Shown here: piece by piece, positions 11,064-22,016 of the stretch
How the letters are laid out: every line of letters starts with the position of its first letter
How positions within the stretch are numbered: position 1 is the first letter of the stretch
DNA from: Adiantum capillus-veneris
Taxonomy: Eukaryota; Streptophyta; Polypodiopsida; Polypodiales; Pteridaceae
Reading direction: 5' to 3'
NCBI GenBank assembly: GCA_014529385.2
Contig: CM043959.1
Location: 15,944,809 to 16,008,808 of the forward strand
DNA length: 64,000 nucleotides
Program-made: the position numbers and the translations under genes
The notes under the pieces: generated by a model
Seen by the model: only the letters and a program-made list of their open reading frames with translations
What the model was told of the DNA's origin: nothing
The model's database searches: none

Positions 11064-12720
11064 ATGTCACAACAAGAGAGGAGAGTAGTCATAGTTTATT
11101 ATACGAGGGCACGGGCGTGAGCAAGAAACCCTGATATTGATCCTTTTCATTATGATGTTGCCTCTGATGGAGAGGAGGAGTTCGGTGACAGTGAACAGGA
11201 GTTATTGAACCAAGGGGTTGAGGGTTCTGTGAGAGCATATGGGAGGCATGTGAGGCAATTTGTTGGAGCACTTGCCTTGACAGGAAGACCTGTAGGGACA
11301 AGAAGAAGGCTTCAGTTTGACCCACTATAGGGGGCTACCAGGCAAAGACCTAGGAGACCACCCAGAAATCCTCCCATGGCCCATCCAAACCCTACGGTGA
11401 AAGCAACCAAATTTAGAGGAAAGTTGAAAGAAGATGCAGACTGTCATGCTGCCCAGTTTGAAACAAAGTGGCAGGCTAGTGGTTATCAGGCCTTACGTAA
11501 TGACCAAACAAAGATGGAGCAATTTGCAGCTACATTATAAGGCAAACCCATGAGTTGGTTCAGCCAATATGGTATAGCCCATTTTGCTACCGGTAATGCT
11601 TTGAAAGCAACCTTTTTACCGAGATTCAGAAAGGAGAAGACTCCTACAGACATTTTGAAGAAACTCAGGGTGATCAGACAAAAGGATATGGTGGTTGAAT
11701 ATTTTGCTCAAAAGTTCAGAGTTTTGGTTGAGAGACTTCAGGGTCCACTGATGAGATGTTGGCAGGATATTTTTTGACAGGTTTGAGGAAAGATTTAAAG
11801 AATGTTGTGGAAAGTGTAGATATAGGTCCAGGTTTTGCTGCACTGGTTGATGCAGCAATCAGAGTGGAAAAAAGACTTGGCAGACCCAAAATGAAGAGTA
11901 GGTCCAAAGAAGATGATGATTCTGATGATCAGTCAGACTCCACTGATGCTCATGAAACTGATGAAGATGCTGATTTAGATGATGATACTGAGTCAAGTGA
12001 TGTTGAAGAAAAGTCAAAGAAGAAGAAGAAAAGTACAAAGAAGTCCAAAAAGAATAAAGCACCTCAGGAAGGGGAATTGGTGAGTAAGTTAAAGAGCATT
12101 GGTTATTCAGTGTTGGCACCCAAAGCTAAGTTGTATTGTGAAATATGTGACAAAGAAGGACATAGCACCTCTAGGTGTTGGTTTAACCCCAGGAATAGGG
12201 AGCAGCCAAATGCAGAAAGAGGTAGAGGTGAAGCTGTAGCAAATCAGGTAGCTCCATTTAGAGAAAGACAACCATTTAATAGACCACCAAGACCTCCAAG
12301 ACCTCCTTGGAGAGAGCAAAACAACAATCAGAGAAGAGGATACAAAGTGATTCCTTGTGTCTATTGTGGATCACCAGACCATTGGGTTGGTCTCAATGGT
12401 GAATTATTGGTTAGACACAAGGGAGAAAGAGGGATGCCCATTGTGAGGCCTGGTCAGGCAGACCAACAGGGAGCGTAGTAGCAACCACAACATAATCAAC
12501 AAGCTCAGGCTAATGTTATTTTGGTGGAAATTCAGGAGTAGCAGGAACCAGAGCCAGTCATAGTACATCAGACTGAGCAGAAGGAACATGAAGAAGGATG
12601 GTATTGTGATTGTTACCAATGTGGTCAGGTGGAAGAAGCTGAAGCATTGATAGTTACAAGAGCAAAAGCTAAGGGACCAATTAATTAGAGAGAGCAGAAA
12701 GATATCAGGGATAAGATTCA
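11064..12720 (+). pseudogene. gag of element C (broken)
   Basis: The likely start is ATG 11064. In this frame an acidic N-terminal part is interrupted by TGA near 11118 (from CGA), TAG near 11328 and TAA near 11537 (from CAG/CAA). The capsid-like core (FATGNALKATFLPRFRKEK, VVEYFAQKFRVLVERL) is followed by a frameshift near 11745. Next come an Asp/Lys-rich stretch, a CCHC-type knuckle (CEICDKEGHSTSRC, about 12137-12178), a Pro/Arg-rich region, a second CxxC (CVYCGSPDHW) and stops at 12476-12481. Reading on past those TAGs gives sensible Gln-rich protein up to the protease ORF. Confidence 0.85.
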
Positions 12721-12727
12721 TGAAAAC

Positions 12728-13615
12728 GTGCAGAAGGAGCAGGTTCAATATGCAAAGGAGAAGAATGAAGAGTTGGAGGTATCCAAGAAGCAGCAAAAGA
12801 TTGACAGGCCAAGTTTGATGCCAACAAAAGAAGACAAAGATTGGTTTGAGGCACTTGTGAACTCTCCCTTGCAATTGTCATTGGATCAATTATTATGTAT
12901 AGTTCCAACCTTTAAGGAGAAATTGTTGAAGAAGCTTCAGGGTCAGCAAGACCAAGTGTTGGCAAACCAGTATCCTAAAGTAATGTTGCAGCAGATTGAT
13001 CCAGTAGATGTGGATTTTGTAGTACCTGTTGTGGCAGTAATGTTTCAAGGCATGCTATTTGAAGAGGTATTGTTGGATGGAGGATCAGGGGAGAATATAC
13101 TTCCTAAGGAGGTTTATAGAAGACTGAAGTTAGGACGAACATTAGCTCCAGCACCATTTCAAGTGAAGATGGCAGACCAAAGGAGAGTCCAGCCTTTAGG
13201 CATTCTCAAGCAGCAAGCAATTGAAATTGTAGGTATGGTTTTCTTTGTGAACTTTGTGGTACTTAGAATGAAGGATTCAGATTCTTCCTACAAGATGCTG
13301 TTGGGAAGACCCTGGTTTAGACAAGCTAGAGTTAAGCAGGATTGGGGAGAAAATGTTGTCATGATGAGAAAGGGGAAGCAGTCATTAACCATAGCAATGA
13401 ACGGAAGAAAAAAAATCCCTCCAAAGACTTAACCATTATGTGCTCATACCATAAACTTGACAGATGCAGTGGAAGATGATGAAGAGGAAGAATTTTTGAG
13501 AGCTAATCCCACTATTGTGCCTGTCTTTGAGGTTGATGTAGAAGGGATAATACAGAAGGATGAAGATCAGGGTGAGGATGAAGTAGAAATAGTTCCAGGC
13601 TAGGAGATTGCTAGA
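12728..13615 (+). pseudogene. aspartic protease region of element C
   Basis: ORF 12728-13432, followed by further sense sequence past TAA 13430-13432. The retropepsin core is LLDGGSGENIL (about 13070-13105), with a second conserved turn near MLLGRPWFRQ (about 13300). It cleaves the gag-pol polyprotein in functional relatives. The terminating TAA and a later TAG near 13600 both read as Gln codons changed at C. Confidence 0.85.
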
Positions 13616-13621
13616 TCTGAA

Positions 13622-15240
13622 GTGTTGCAGATGATGGATCGGAATTTAGAGGTGCCTCAGAAAGAGGAGAAGGAAGCAAGAGTAATGGCAGAAAAGATCT
13701 ATGATAAAAGGTTTGGTACCTCCACCAGGGTAAAAGAGGATGAAGTCGCAGAGTTTAATCTGGGAACTGAAGAAGATCCCAGGATGGTCAGAATCAGCAT
13801 CCATGCTGAAGGTGAATTTTTGAAAGGTTTGATTCAGCTGTTGGAGGAGTATAAAGATGTATTTTCTTGGGATTATTCACATGTAAAGGGCATTGATCCT
13901 GAATTACATCAACATCACATTAATCTCAGAGAAGATGCTACACAAATCATGCAACAGAGATACAGAATGAACCCCAATTTTGCAAAGCAGGTAAAGCAGG
14001 AAATAGATTAGTTATTGGCAATAGGATTCATAAAGCCAGTTAATGAAGTGTCATGGTTGTCACCAATTATTGTTGTGCCAAAGAAGAATGGGAAGTTGAG
14101 GGTGTGTGTGGATTACAGGAAGTTAAATGCTGCAACTATTACTGATCCATTCCCTATGCCATTTTGTGATGTTGTGTTGGATGCATTAGCTAGACATGAG
14201 ATGTATAGCTTTCTTGATGGTTTTTTAGGTTACAATCAGATCAAGGTAGCTCCAGGAGACCAACACAAGAGAGCCTTCATCACTGAGTGGGGAGCATTTG
14301 TGTATACAGTGATGAGTTTTAGTTTGAAGAATGGTCCACCTTCCTTCAACTTTGTGGCTCATAAGACATTTGAACCTTATCTTCAGGATTTTATGAGGGT
14401 TTTTGTAGATGAATTTTCAGTATTTGGAAAGAAGGATCAACATTTGGTTCACTTGAAGTTATGTTTGGAAAGATGCAGACTGTTTCACATGGCTTTGAAT
14501 CCATATAAAAGTGTACTTGCAGTTAGGAGTGGTATTCTATTGGGACATGTAGTATCTGCTGATGGGATGGCCATTGATGCCAAAAAGATTGAAGCAATTC
14601 AGGCAACCAAATCACCTCAGAATGTGAAGGAGCTTAGCAGGTTTGTGGGCCAGGTGAAGTGGCACTCAAGGTATATTAGATATTTGGCTAATATGTGCGC
14701 CTTTGACTCATCTTACAAATAAAGATGTTTCCTTTAAATGGGATGAACCATAGGAGATAGCCTTTCAGATGTTAAAGAAAATGCTATCAGTAGCACCAAT
14801 ATTGCAGCCTCCTGATTGGACATTGCCTTTTCATGTTTTTGTTGATGCATCGGATATTGCAATTGGAGTTGTGTTGATGCAAGAAAAGGTTAGAGGATGG
14901 TATAGACCATTGTATTATGCAAGTAGGATGTTGACCCCAGTAGAAAAGAATTATACCGTGACAGAGAGAGAGGCTTTGGGCATGGTATATTCATTGAATA
15001 AGTTCATGCATTACTTACTCAGTAAGAGGGTTATGTTTCATGTTGATCACCAAGCTTTGTTGTACTTGGTTAAAAAGCCCATGCTTACAGGGAGATTAGC
15101 AAGGTGGATGTTGTTTTGCAGGAATTTGAGTTTGTGATTATTCATACTCCTGGGAAAGAGCATGCTGTGGTAGATTATTTGAGTAGACTGGAAACAAGGG
15201 AATCTCCAACAGGTGTGGATGATCAGTTACCTGATGCAGA
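13622..15240 (+). pseudogene. reverse transcriptase and RNase H of element C (broken)
   Basis: The RT runs from about 13990: WLSPIIVVPKKNGKLRVCVD, ATITDPFPMP, SFLDGFLGYNQI, then FVDEFSVFG where the family has FVDD. The second catalytic Asp is thus Glu. TAG 14009-14011 interrupts it. A frameshift near 14695 and a TAG near 14755 precede RNase H, which is readable at 14769-15137 (FHVFVDASDIAIGVVLMQ, TEREALGMVYSLNKFMHYL, HVDHQALLYL). A frameshift near 15115 leads to the end of the domain (HTPGKEHAVVDYLSRL). Confidence 0.9.
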
Positions 15241-15339
15241 TTTATTTTCAGTTTAGCAGGATGTTCCAGATTCTTGGGATGATCAGATTCTTGGGATGAT
15301 CAGATGTTGGTGTACCTAACTGATGGGGTTATGACATGA

Positions 15340-16590
15340 GAGTTTTCACCTGATCAAAGGAAGAAATTTGCATTGAAAAGCAGACCATTTTTGGTGATTG
15401 CAGGAGCATTATACAAGAAGGGTATTGATCAAGTGATAAGAAGGTGTGTTCCAGAATTTGAACAGTAGCAGTTCTACAGGAAGCTCATTATGGACAAGCT
15501 GGTGGACATTTTTCAGGAGACATTACAGGTAAGAAAATTTTGCAGGCAGGTTTGTGGTGGCCCACTTTGTTAAAATATGCACATGAGTATGCCAAAAGAT
15601 GTGTAGTGTGTCACAAGCTTGGTCAGCCAGACAATAGGGACAGGATGTCAGATCATCCTATTCTACCCCTGGAACCTTTTCAAAAATGGGGTATGGACTT
15701 TGTAGGACCAGTGGTCCTTGGTGGGAACATGTACATTTTGGTTGCTACAGATTATTGTACTAGGGGGAACAGGTACATTTTGGTTGCTACAGATTATTGT
15801 ACTAAGTGGGTGGAAGCTATGGCACTGAAGGATAACAAAGCAGCAAGTGTTGCAAAGTTTTTGTATCATAACATTATGACAAGATTTGGGTGTCCAGTTG
15901 AGTTGGTGAGTGATAGGGGGACACATTTTTTGAATGAGGTCATACAGGAGCTGACTAAAACTCATATGATATTACACAAGAAGTCTACCCCATATCATCC
16001 CCAGGCCAATGGACATACAGAAAGTAGCAAAACAATTCTGGTTAAAATTCTGAAAAAGATTGTGTAGGATGATCATAAGGATTGGGACCTGAAGTTGGAT
16101 TCAGCTCTGTGGTCATTCAGGAATGCTTTCAAAGTCACCACCATAGGGATGACACCTTTCAGGTTGGTCTATGGGTTGGAGGCTGTAGTACCTATAAAAT
16201 TTGTGGTACCTAGCTTGAGAGTATCTGCTCAGAAAATGTCTCCTGCATTGTCAGTAAAGCACATATGTAAGTATTTGATGCAACTAGAAGAGGATAGATT
16301 GGTGAGTTCTTACATCACTGAGATCATCCAGAGGAGAAAATAAGCCTGGGTAGCTATGAATGTCAAGTTCAAACTGTTCAAAGTGGGAGATTGGGTGATG
16401 CTGTATAATTCAAGGCTTGGTCCATTTCCAGGGAAATTGACTTTGAGGTACAAGGGTCCTTAACAAATTGTTGAAGATTTAGGCCAAGGCACATTTATAG
16501 TTGTTGATGTATTTGGAACCAGAGTGGAAAAACTAGTTAACAGATTCAGGTTAAAGAAATTTCAAGGTAAACCACCTCACCTTGACTAGT
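15340..16590 (+). pseudogene. integrase of element C (broken)
   Basis: The zinc-binding HHCC segment spans a frameshift near 15530 (EAHYGQAGGH, then CVVCHKLGQ). The core has MDFVGP, a duplicated ILVATDYCTxx (first catalytic Asp), ELVSDRGTHF (second) and NGHTESSK (Glu). A 42-bp tandem duplication (15723-15806) repeats the first Asp motif in frame. Stops at 16065-16067, 16341-16343, about 16460 and 16587 all read as Gln codons changed to TAG/TAA. The C-terminal domain continues to about 16590 (WVMLYNSRLGPFPGKL). Confidence 0.9.
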
Positions 16591-16799
16591 TGACACCAAA
16601 AGTGGTAGGTGCTGCTTTGTGTGAGCCAGTTGAATTACCAGGTTTTCAGAGTCAGCAAGCAGTGCTATCAAGTGAGCATGGTATTAGAAACAATGTTGAT
16701 AAGTGTTTTAGCAGAGAACAGGTGATGAAGGAAGGCAGGAGGAGTGCTTGGCAAGGTTCTGATGGGTGGAAATTCACTTCAGATAAACATGATCCAGTA

Positions 16800-16885
16800 T
16801 GCAGTCTTCTAGTTTGGTGCATCGGATGTTGGTTGATCGGACTTTGGTGCATCGGAATTAACTGGATCGGAATTTTTAAACCTGA
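16800..16885 (+). promoter_or_regulatory. phased TCGGA boxes upstream of the extra ORF in element C
   Basis: TCGGA occurs at 16822, 16837, 16852 and 16867, exactly 15 bp apart, followed by TTTTTAAACC. The LTR carries the same box four times at 15-16-bp spacing, also followed by a TTTAAA box. This suggests that an LTR-like promoter module has been placed before the extra ORF. Function is inferred. Confidence 0.5.
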
Positions 16886-17100
16886 AAGTGAATGGTTTAA
16901 CATTCAACAATATTTGGGTTTGCGGGAAGATTATTCGCCACTAGTTGTAATCATTGGGGCGAGGGAGCTGTCAAGGAGGTCACTCAGCAGATGCATGCAG
17001 CACGATTCTTATGAAATGTTCGTCTCTTCGCCGTGCAAGTACCTCTCTGCTGATTACTTCTTGTAGTCGCCTTCTTCATCTACTCCTTCATCAAGCACTA

Positions 17101-19108
17101 TGGCCCCTAAAGCAAAGCCTGCATTAGCCATGAGACCGAAGGCTGAATCTGAGTCGGCAGAGGAGAAAGGGACTCAACCTGCGGGTGGATGTAAGTGATG
17201 AGGAGGAAGAGGAGTTTTCAGAGGAGGAACCGCCACCTTTGTCGGCGAACAAGATGCTTCAGAGTTTGATGGACCCATACACAGATCTCAAGATTGAGAT
17301 GGAAGCTACTACAGAGAAGAATGAGAAATGGTTAAGACAGTTGGGAATTTATGAGTATGCAATGTTGCCATGGAAAGAATGGAAAGGAAATTTTTATGCC
17401 AAGTCACAAGCAGAATTGCTGAGGAAGACGAGAGGAGCAATATCTGACAAGGTCATGTTGTGCCCACAGGTTATTGCTGCAGTTTTCAAGCTTCCATTCA
17501 CAATAGTAATTGTTCCACCAAAGTGTTCAGATGATTGTTTGAAGAAGGAGTTTGGGTCCAGAGAAGGGACAAGATTGTATTACATGCTTAAAAATGTGGA
17601 GTATGGCCGCAGGGAACAGTTAAAGTGGTATCTTGAGAGAGTTTTTTTTCTGGCTAAATTTGACTATATGTCAAAAGAAAACTATGCTCCATTGGCGTTT
17701 CCAGAGCAGGGAGACTGTTTCAGCTAGGCCCATTAGGTCCATGACAAAATTCATGCAGAGGTGTTTACTCCAGATAAGAGGAAGCGTCATTGTAGCAGTA
17801 GATTGGCTCCATTCCTAGCTGCATTATTCAAGTATGCTGGGATGGTGAAGCAGGAGAAACAGTGGTGCCAAATATCTCTGCTACTGCTGCTGAGTCGGAA
17901 GTTCAGAAGAATAAAATTAAAGAGCAGGTTGATGGACCAGAGAAGCTGTTTGATGGAGAACCAGAGAAGAGAAAGCAGTTTCAAGATCTGATGGAGGCTG
18001 GTTACACAGAGGAGGAGGCTAGAGAAGATGTGGCTAGCCCAGATTTCTTTCAAGACTTTGGTGAGTTATCTGTCTTCTCACAAAAAGTCTCTGCAGATGT
18101 TCAAACACCAGTAAGTTTGGGCAAAACATTTACTTTTTCCAAGAAGAGAAAGGTAAGTGCTGGTGAGCAGGGTGTTGCTAAAGCTTTAGATTTTGCATTT
18201 GCTACTCCAAGTACATCTTTTAAAGCTGAAGGGAGATGTGAAGATGCTGACAATGCTATAAGGATGCTTAAGTTGGTGCAAGAGTTTGTGTTGGGTCAGC
18301 AAGTACAAATGGAGGAGAAACTTAAACAGGTTGCAGATTCAGCAGTAGGTAAAGTGCTAATGAAGGAGAAGGACATGGAGTTGGAAGCTATGACTTTGCA
18401 GCTGAGTTAGATTCAAGAATTACATCAGAAAGAGTTGGAGGATATGATGAAAAAGCATAATGCAGAAGTTTCAAGAAGAAAAATGTCTTTGGGACTGTTC
18501 AGAGATTGGACAATGAAGCTAGATGCCAGATTGAATGAGGAAATGGAGCATTTGTCAAATATTAATGCTGATTTGCAGGTTCAAGTTCAAATGTTACATC
18601 AGTGGTTGATTCCTTTGCAAGAGTTGGAGAAGCAAGTAAAAGGTGAGGATGTGGATGTCAATGCAGTGCTTATGTCAGAGGGAAAAATTTCTGTCTTGAA
18701 AGATCAGCTGTTGCAAGCAGTTCAGGAAGTTTGGAAGTCTATGAAGAACCGACTTGTTGTAGCAATAAAGTATCCATATGAGATGATGAAGCAGGGATTT
18801 GTAAGTGAGCATGAGGGTGAATTATTGAGGAGTTAGAGGATGTGAAAAAGGACAGAGACATGTGGTTCAAGATAGCTCAGGATTTAAAGTTAAAAGAACT
18901 GCAGGAGGATATGACTGATGTTCAGTTGGAGGAACCTATTGAGGAAGGTCAAGATTTAAAGGATGATGCAGAGATGAATCAGCAGGTTGAAGTGCTTGAA
19001 GCAGTGGAAACTGTACCTGTTGGGATAGTGGCACCTGAGTTAGGAGTTGAAGAGCAGGGTATTGCTGAGCTGGATGTGAAGGCTCAGAATGAAGCTGAAC
19101 CAGTGTAG
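17101..19108 (+). pseudogene. extra 3' ORF of element C (coiled-coil acidic protein)
   Basis: ATG 17101 opens MAPKAKPALAMRPKAES. The frame shifts near 17165, and 17185-17727 is then open: an acidic start (DVSDEEEEEFSEEEPPP) followed by a globular part containing WLRQLGIYEYAMLPWKEW. After a stop at 17725-17727 and a shift near 17840, 17862-18410 has EEAREDV and an FAFATPSTS segment. From 18300 on it is long-helix, heptad-rich sequence with TAG 18408-18410 (from CAG) and a shift near 18835. It ends at 19108 after an acidic tail. Total is about 650 residues. No membrane segment is evident, so it is not an obvious env. Its position after integrase and its similarity to element D's last ORF argue for a real element gene. 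Confidence 0.7.
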
Positions 19109-19198
19109 AGAGTAATGTTGATGGTGCAGAATATGCAGATCAAGGGATTGTGGAACCAAGTCGGATTTCAAGGAAATCCACCACCGGGTTGTGCCAGG

Positions 19199-19591
19199 TG
19201 TTGACCCTGCACCAGATCATTACTTGTACTTATGTTTGATCAATCAACTCTTAGTCAGTCGGATCTTAGTGAGTCGGAGTCTTGATAAGTTGGATTTTGG
19301 TCAATCGGATGTAACTGTTATAACTGCCAGAAGTTCCTATTTAAAGGTCATGCTGCTTCACGCGAGTAATGTAATTTTGGCTGAAATGGAAGTTATCTTT
19401 GGACCAAGATGGATCAACTGTGTAGTCTCTTGCTCTATGATTCACGTTTGTTCTTCAGTCTGCTGTGTCGGAATTTGGTGAATGGTGAAATGTTGATGAG
19501 TTGAATGTGTTTGCCTTTGTTTAACTCTGTCTTTAGTGTGTGTGACATGTTGTCAACACCTAAGTTCTGTGTGTGTTGATGAACCCCAACA
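19199..19591 (+). repeat. 3' LTR of element C
   Basis: TGTTGACCCTGCACC to CCCCAACA, 393 bp, pairs with 10631-11022. The third TCGGA box has become TTGGA, a C-to-T change. It is followed directly by the CCTAT target duplication. Confidence 0.93.
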
Positions 19592-19596
19592 CCTAT

Positions 19597-20065
19597 GCAT
19601 GTTTTTTTGTTCATAATAAAAAAAATTTGTGGGCTATTGGAATGAGCACAATCAATGCATGAGCCTACACATCGCTAGAATCCCAACATGCTTGTTAAGA
19701 AGTAGATAAAAAAACTCTAGCAAAAGAAGTGTTAGAACTTGCATCATCATCCATGGAAACTAAATACAGAGAACTTACATATCATAACCTTGCACAATGT
19801 TCCAAATTCCCTTCACAACAAGAACATGTTGCATCATGTCTGCCCAAAGTGTTAGAACTTGCATCATCATCCATGGAAACTAAATACAGAGAACTTAATC
19901 TTACATCATAACCTTGCACAATGTTCCAAATTCCCTTCACAACAAGAACATGTTGCATCATGTCTGCCCAAAGTGGGTAGTTGGCCCCCATCTAGTTTAT
20001 CCTTAGCACAGGATATGCAAAAAAAAAAATCATTATTATCATCCATGGTTGGTGGTTGCACTTGA
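19597..20065 (-). pseudogene. Ty1/copia gag fragment, N-terminal part
   Basis: On the minus strand it opens with ATG near 20045, then KLDG, and in the next frame ANYPLWADMMQHVLVVKG and WNIVQG, the classic start of plant copia gag. It contains a 120-bp tandem duplication that repeats the NYPLWAD region. It joins 10237-10630 across element C. Confidence 0.82.
19729..19972. repeat. 120-bp tandem duplication within copia gag
   Basis: GTGTTAGAACTTGCATCATC starts at 19729 and again at 19849. The two units are nearly identical apart from a 4-base indel. Confidence 0.92.
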
Positions 20066-20332
20066 TTCAAGGACTACCTATATCAAAGAAAAATATCAAA
20101 AAACCTACCTCTAAAGCATGTCCCACATTAGACTACAAAGCGCTTGTTTTGTAGAAATTTGAATAGTTGGAAAACTTGAATAAAAGGACAAAATTGGTTG
20201 CACAGTATTACTAGTACTGAAATTCTTGCATAGTACTGCCAATATTGCCTTGCAAAGCTCACCAAAAATCACCTAGATTATAGAACATGATCCATATTGT
20301 AGCTAGCAACATACCCTAGATATCAAAGCAGA

Positions 20333-20998
20333 CTTTGATACCAATTGTTCAAAATACAACTCCTAGAATGCATGCAAATATGTTGAAGATGGAGAAAATG
20401 AAGCAAAATCTCAAGAGCACACAACACAGAAAGTAGTATAACTTAGTGTGCCATGAGATCATGAATTGAATTTGGATAAGCAATTTTGCATGGTATACTT
20501 TTTGTAGCAAGAGTGAAGATGGGTCCCATATTTCCTTTACATTAATCACTATCCATATTTTTTGTCCAAACATCCTTGAGTGCTTTCTTTAGCTCATTAT
20601 ATTTCTTTCTTCCAATCACTTTTTGTCATTGGGGGTTTCCTTTGCTTCTGGTTGGTTGGTGTCTCCATCTTGATCTCTGATCTACCAAAATTACCCTTCT
20701 TTTTGTTTGATGTTTCTTGAGTATTAAGAATCTACCAAAAAAATTATCTTTAACATAATCATTTACATTAGATAGTGTGTCTTGCCCTTAATTTTAGGCA
20801 TGGGATTCTCTTTGACTTTGCTCACATGTTTTTCTCGTCTGCCTCCTTGTTGAGGATTCAAAGAATCTTCCACCCTAAGGCTACATTTGGTGCTCACCCT
20901 CAGATTTGCATGAACTTTCATTGTCATCATCTTTTTGTGGTTTAATGGTTTTGAGAGAGTTATTGTAAAGCTTCCCGTGAGAAGATAGATATTGAACA
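20333..20998 (-). repeat. candidate 5' LTR and primer-binding site of the copia relic
   Basis: On the minus strand TTGGTATCAAAGTC (20333-20346) resembles the initiator-Met primer-binding site TGGTATCAGAGC. Immediately to its right on the plus strand the sequence starts TGTTCAA (20346), and TTGAACA occurs at 20992-20998. A 653-bp LTR with 7-bp inverted ends is the natural reading, in the right place for the minus-strand gag at 19597-20065. The matching 3' LTR was not found, so the outer boundary is tentative. Confidence 0.5.
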
Positions 20999-22016
20999 GA
21001 AATTTTGTCTCTAGTTTTTAGACATTGTATTGATCCCAATGCTCTCTAATCATAATGAACTGCATAATTTCATACCCTCCTCATCATAGAACTTGGTAAG
21101 AGCCACCCCATTGAGACAAACATATAAACTTGCTAAGATCTGTGTGACCATTCCAATGGTCCAAATTGATGTTTTGGAATTGGATGAAGATTGCAGGCTT
21201 CATCAGCTCTTTCTAAAGAACCATCTTCTTTCTACAACCTAGTTCCACACTCTAAAGCTTCACACATCCATAGATGTGCTTTTGGCTATATCCACATGGG
21301 TATCCTCAAACTGGCCATTAGAATTGAGTAAAATTCTTCCACATGCATCTTGTTGAAAACTTTGTAAATTAGATTTTGTAGATTAGTTTGTGTTATTATT
21401 TCCATGTGGCATAAATAGAGATATTCATGACCCCAATCTAGACCATCTTCAGCTCTTGCATGAATAGATGCCTAAGAATGATGTCTTACTTGTTCTTTTT
21501 TCCAAATTCACACTAGCCCCTATGTATCAAGTAGGATCCATTCAAGCTATGCCAGGAGAAAAAGAGCCTCACTAGTATTGGGACAATCACCATACCTACT
21601 AGGAGATAGTAGAATGTAAGATATACCCACCCTATCGAGAATTCCAAAATCCAAACCCTAGTACTAGTGGCTCCCTACCACAAGGAATTAGAATATACCT
21701 ATGGAGCACCAAGTGATTAGATGCTAGGAGCAAAAGATCTTTACTAGTATTGAAACAATAACCACCCCTACTAGGAGAATCTAGTAGAATGTGAGTGAGA
21801 TCTACCCACCATATGGAGAATTCCAAAAGCCAATCCCGAGTACTAGTGGCTCGCTACCAAGAGGAATTAGAATATACCTATGGAGCACCAAGTGATCACA
21901 TGCCCATGGGCAAGGCCCAAGTCATATCAGCATACTCATACCCATTATACACCAAGCATGAGCCAAAATCAAAGAGACACTTCTCTATGAATGAGCACAC
22001 TTTGTCATTCATTTCC
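20999..22016. other. non-coding region with a tandem duplication
   Basis: No gene was recognised. From 21560 a block of about 172 bp (ACTAGTATTG at 21571 and 21743; GGAATTAGAATATACCTATG in both) is tandemly duplicated with about 10% differences. The chromovirus LTR of copy B starts at 22017. Confidence 0.6.

Larger units (their letters stand above)
10631..19591 (+). mobile_element. Ty3/gypsy element C, complete, OTA/Tat-like, with extra 3' ORF
   Basis: It is about 8.96 kb with two LTRs of about 392 bp (TGTTGACC...CAGCA/CAACA) and flanked on both sides by CCTAT (10626-10630 and 19592-19596), a perfect 5-bp target duplication. Order inside: primer-binding site, gag with zinc knuckle, protease (LLDGGSGENIL), RT, RNase H, integrase, then a spacer and an additional coiled-coil ORF. 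The LLDGGSG protease and FVDxFSVFG-type RT resemble the Tat/Athila/Ogre assemblage rather than chromoviruses. Many stops and several frameshifts make it inactive. Confidence 0.93.

Noticed and set aside
18820..18850. Reading the TAG near 18835 as another C-to-T nonsense change
   Set aside because: The sense protein continues in a different frame here, so a frameshift explains it better.
17101..19108. Calling the extra ORF of element C an envelope gene
   Set aside because: No signal peptide or membrane helix could be seen; the sequence is acidic and coiled-coil.
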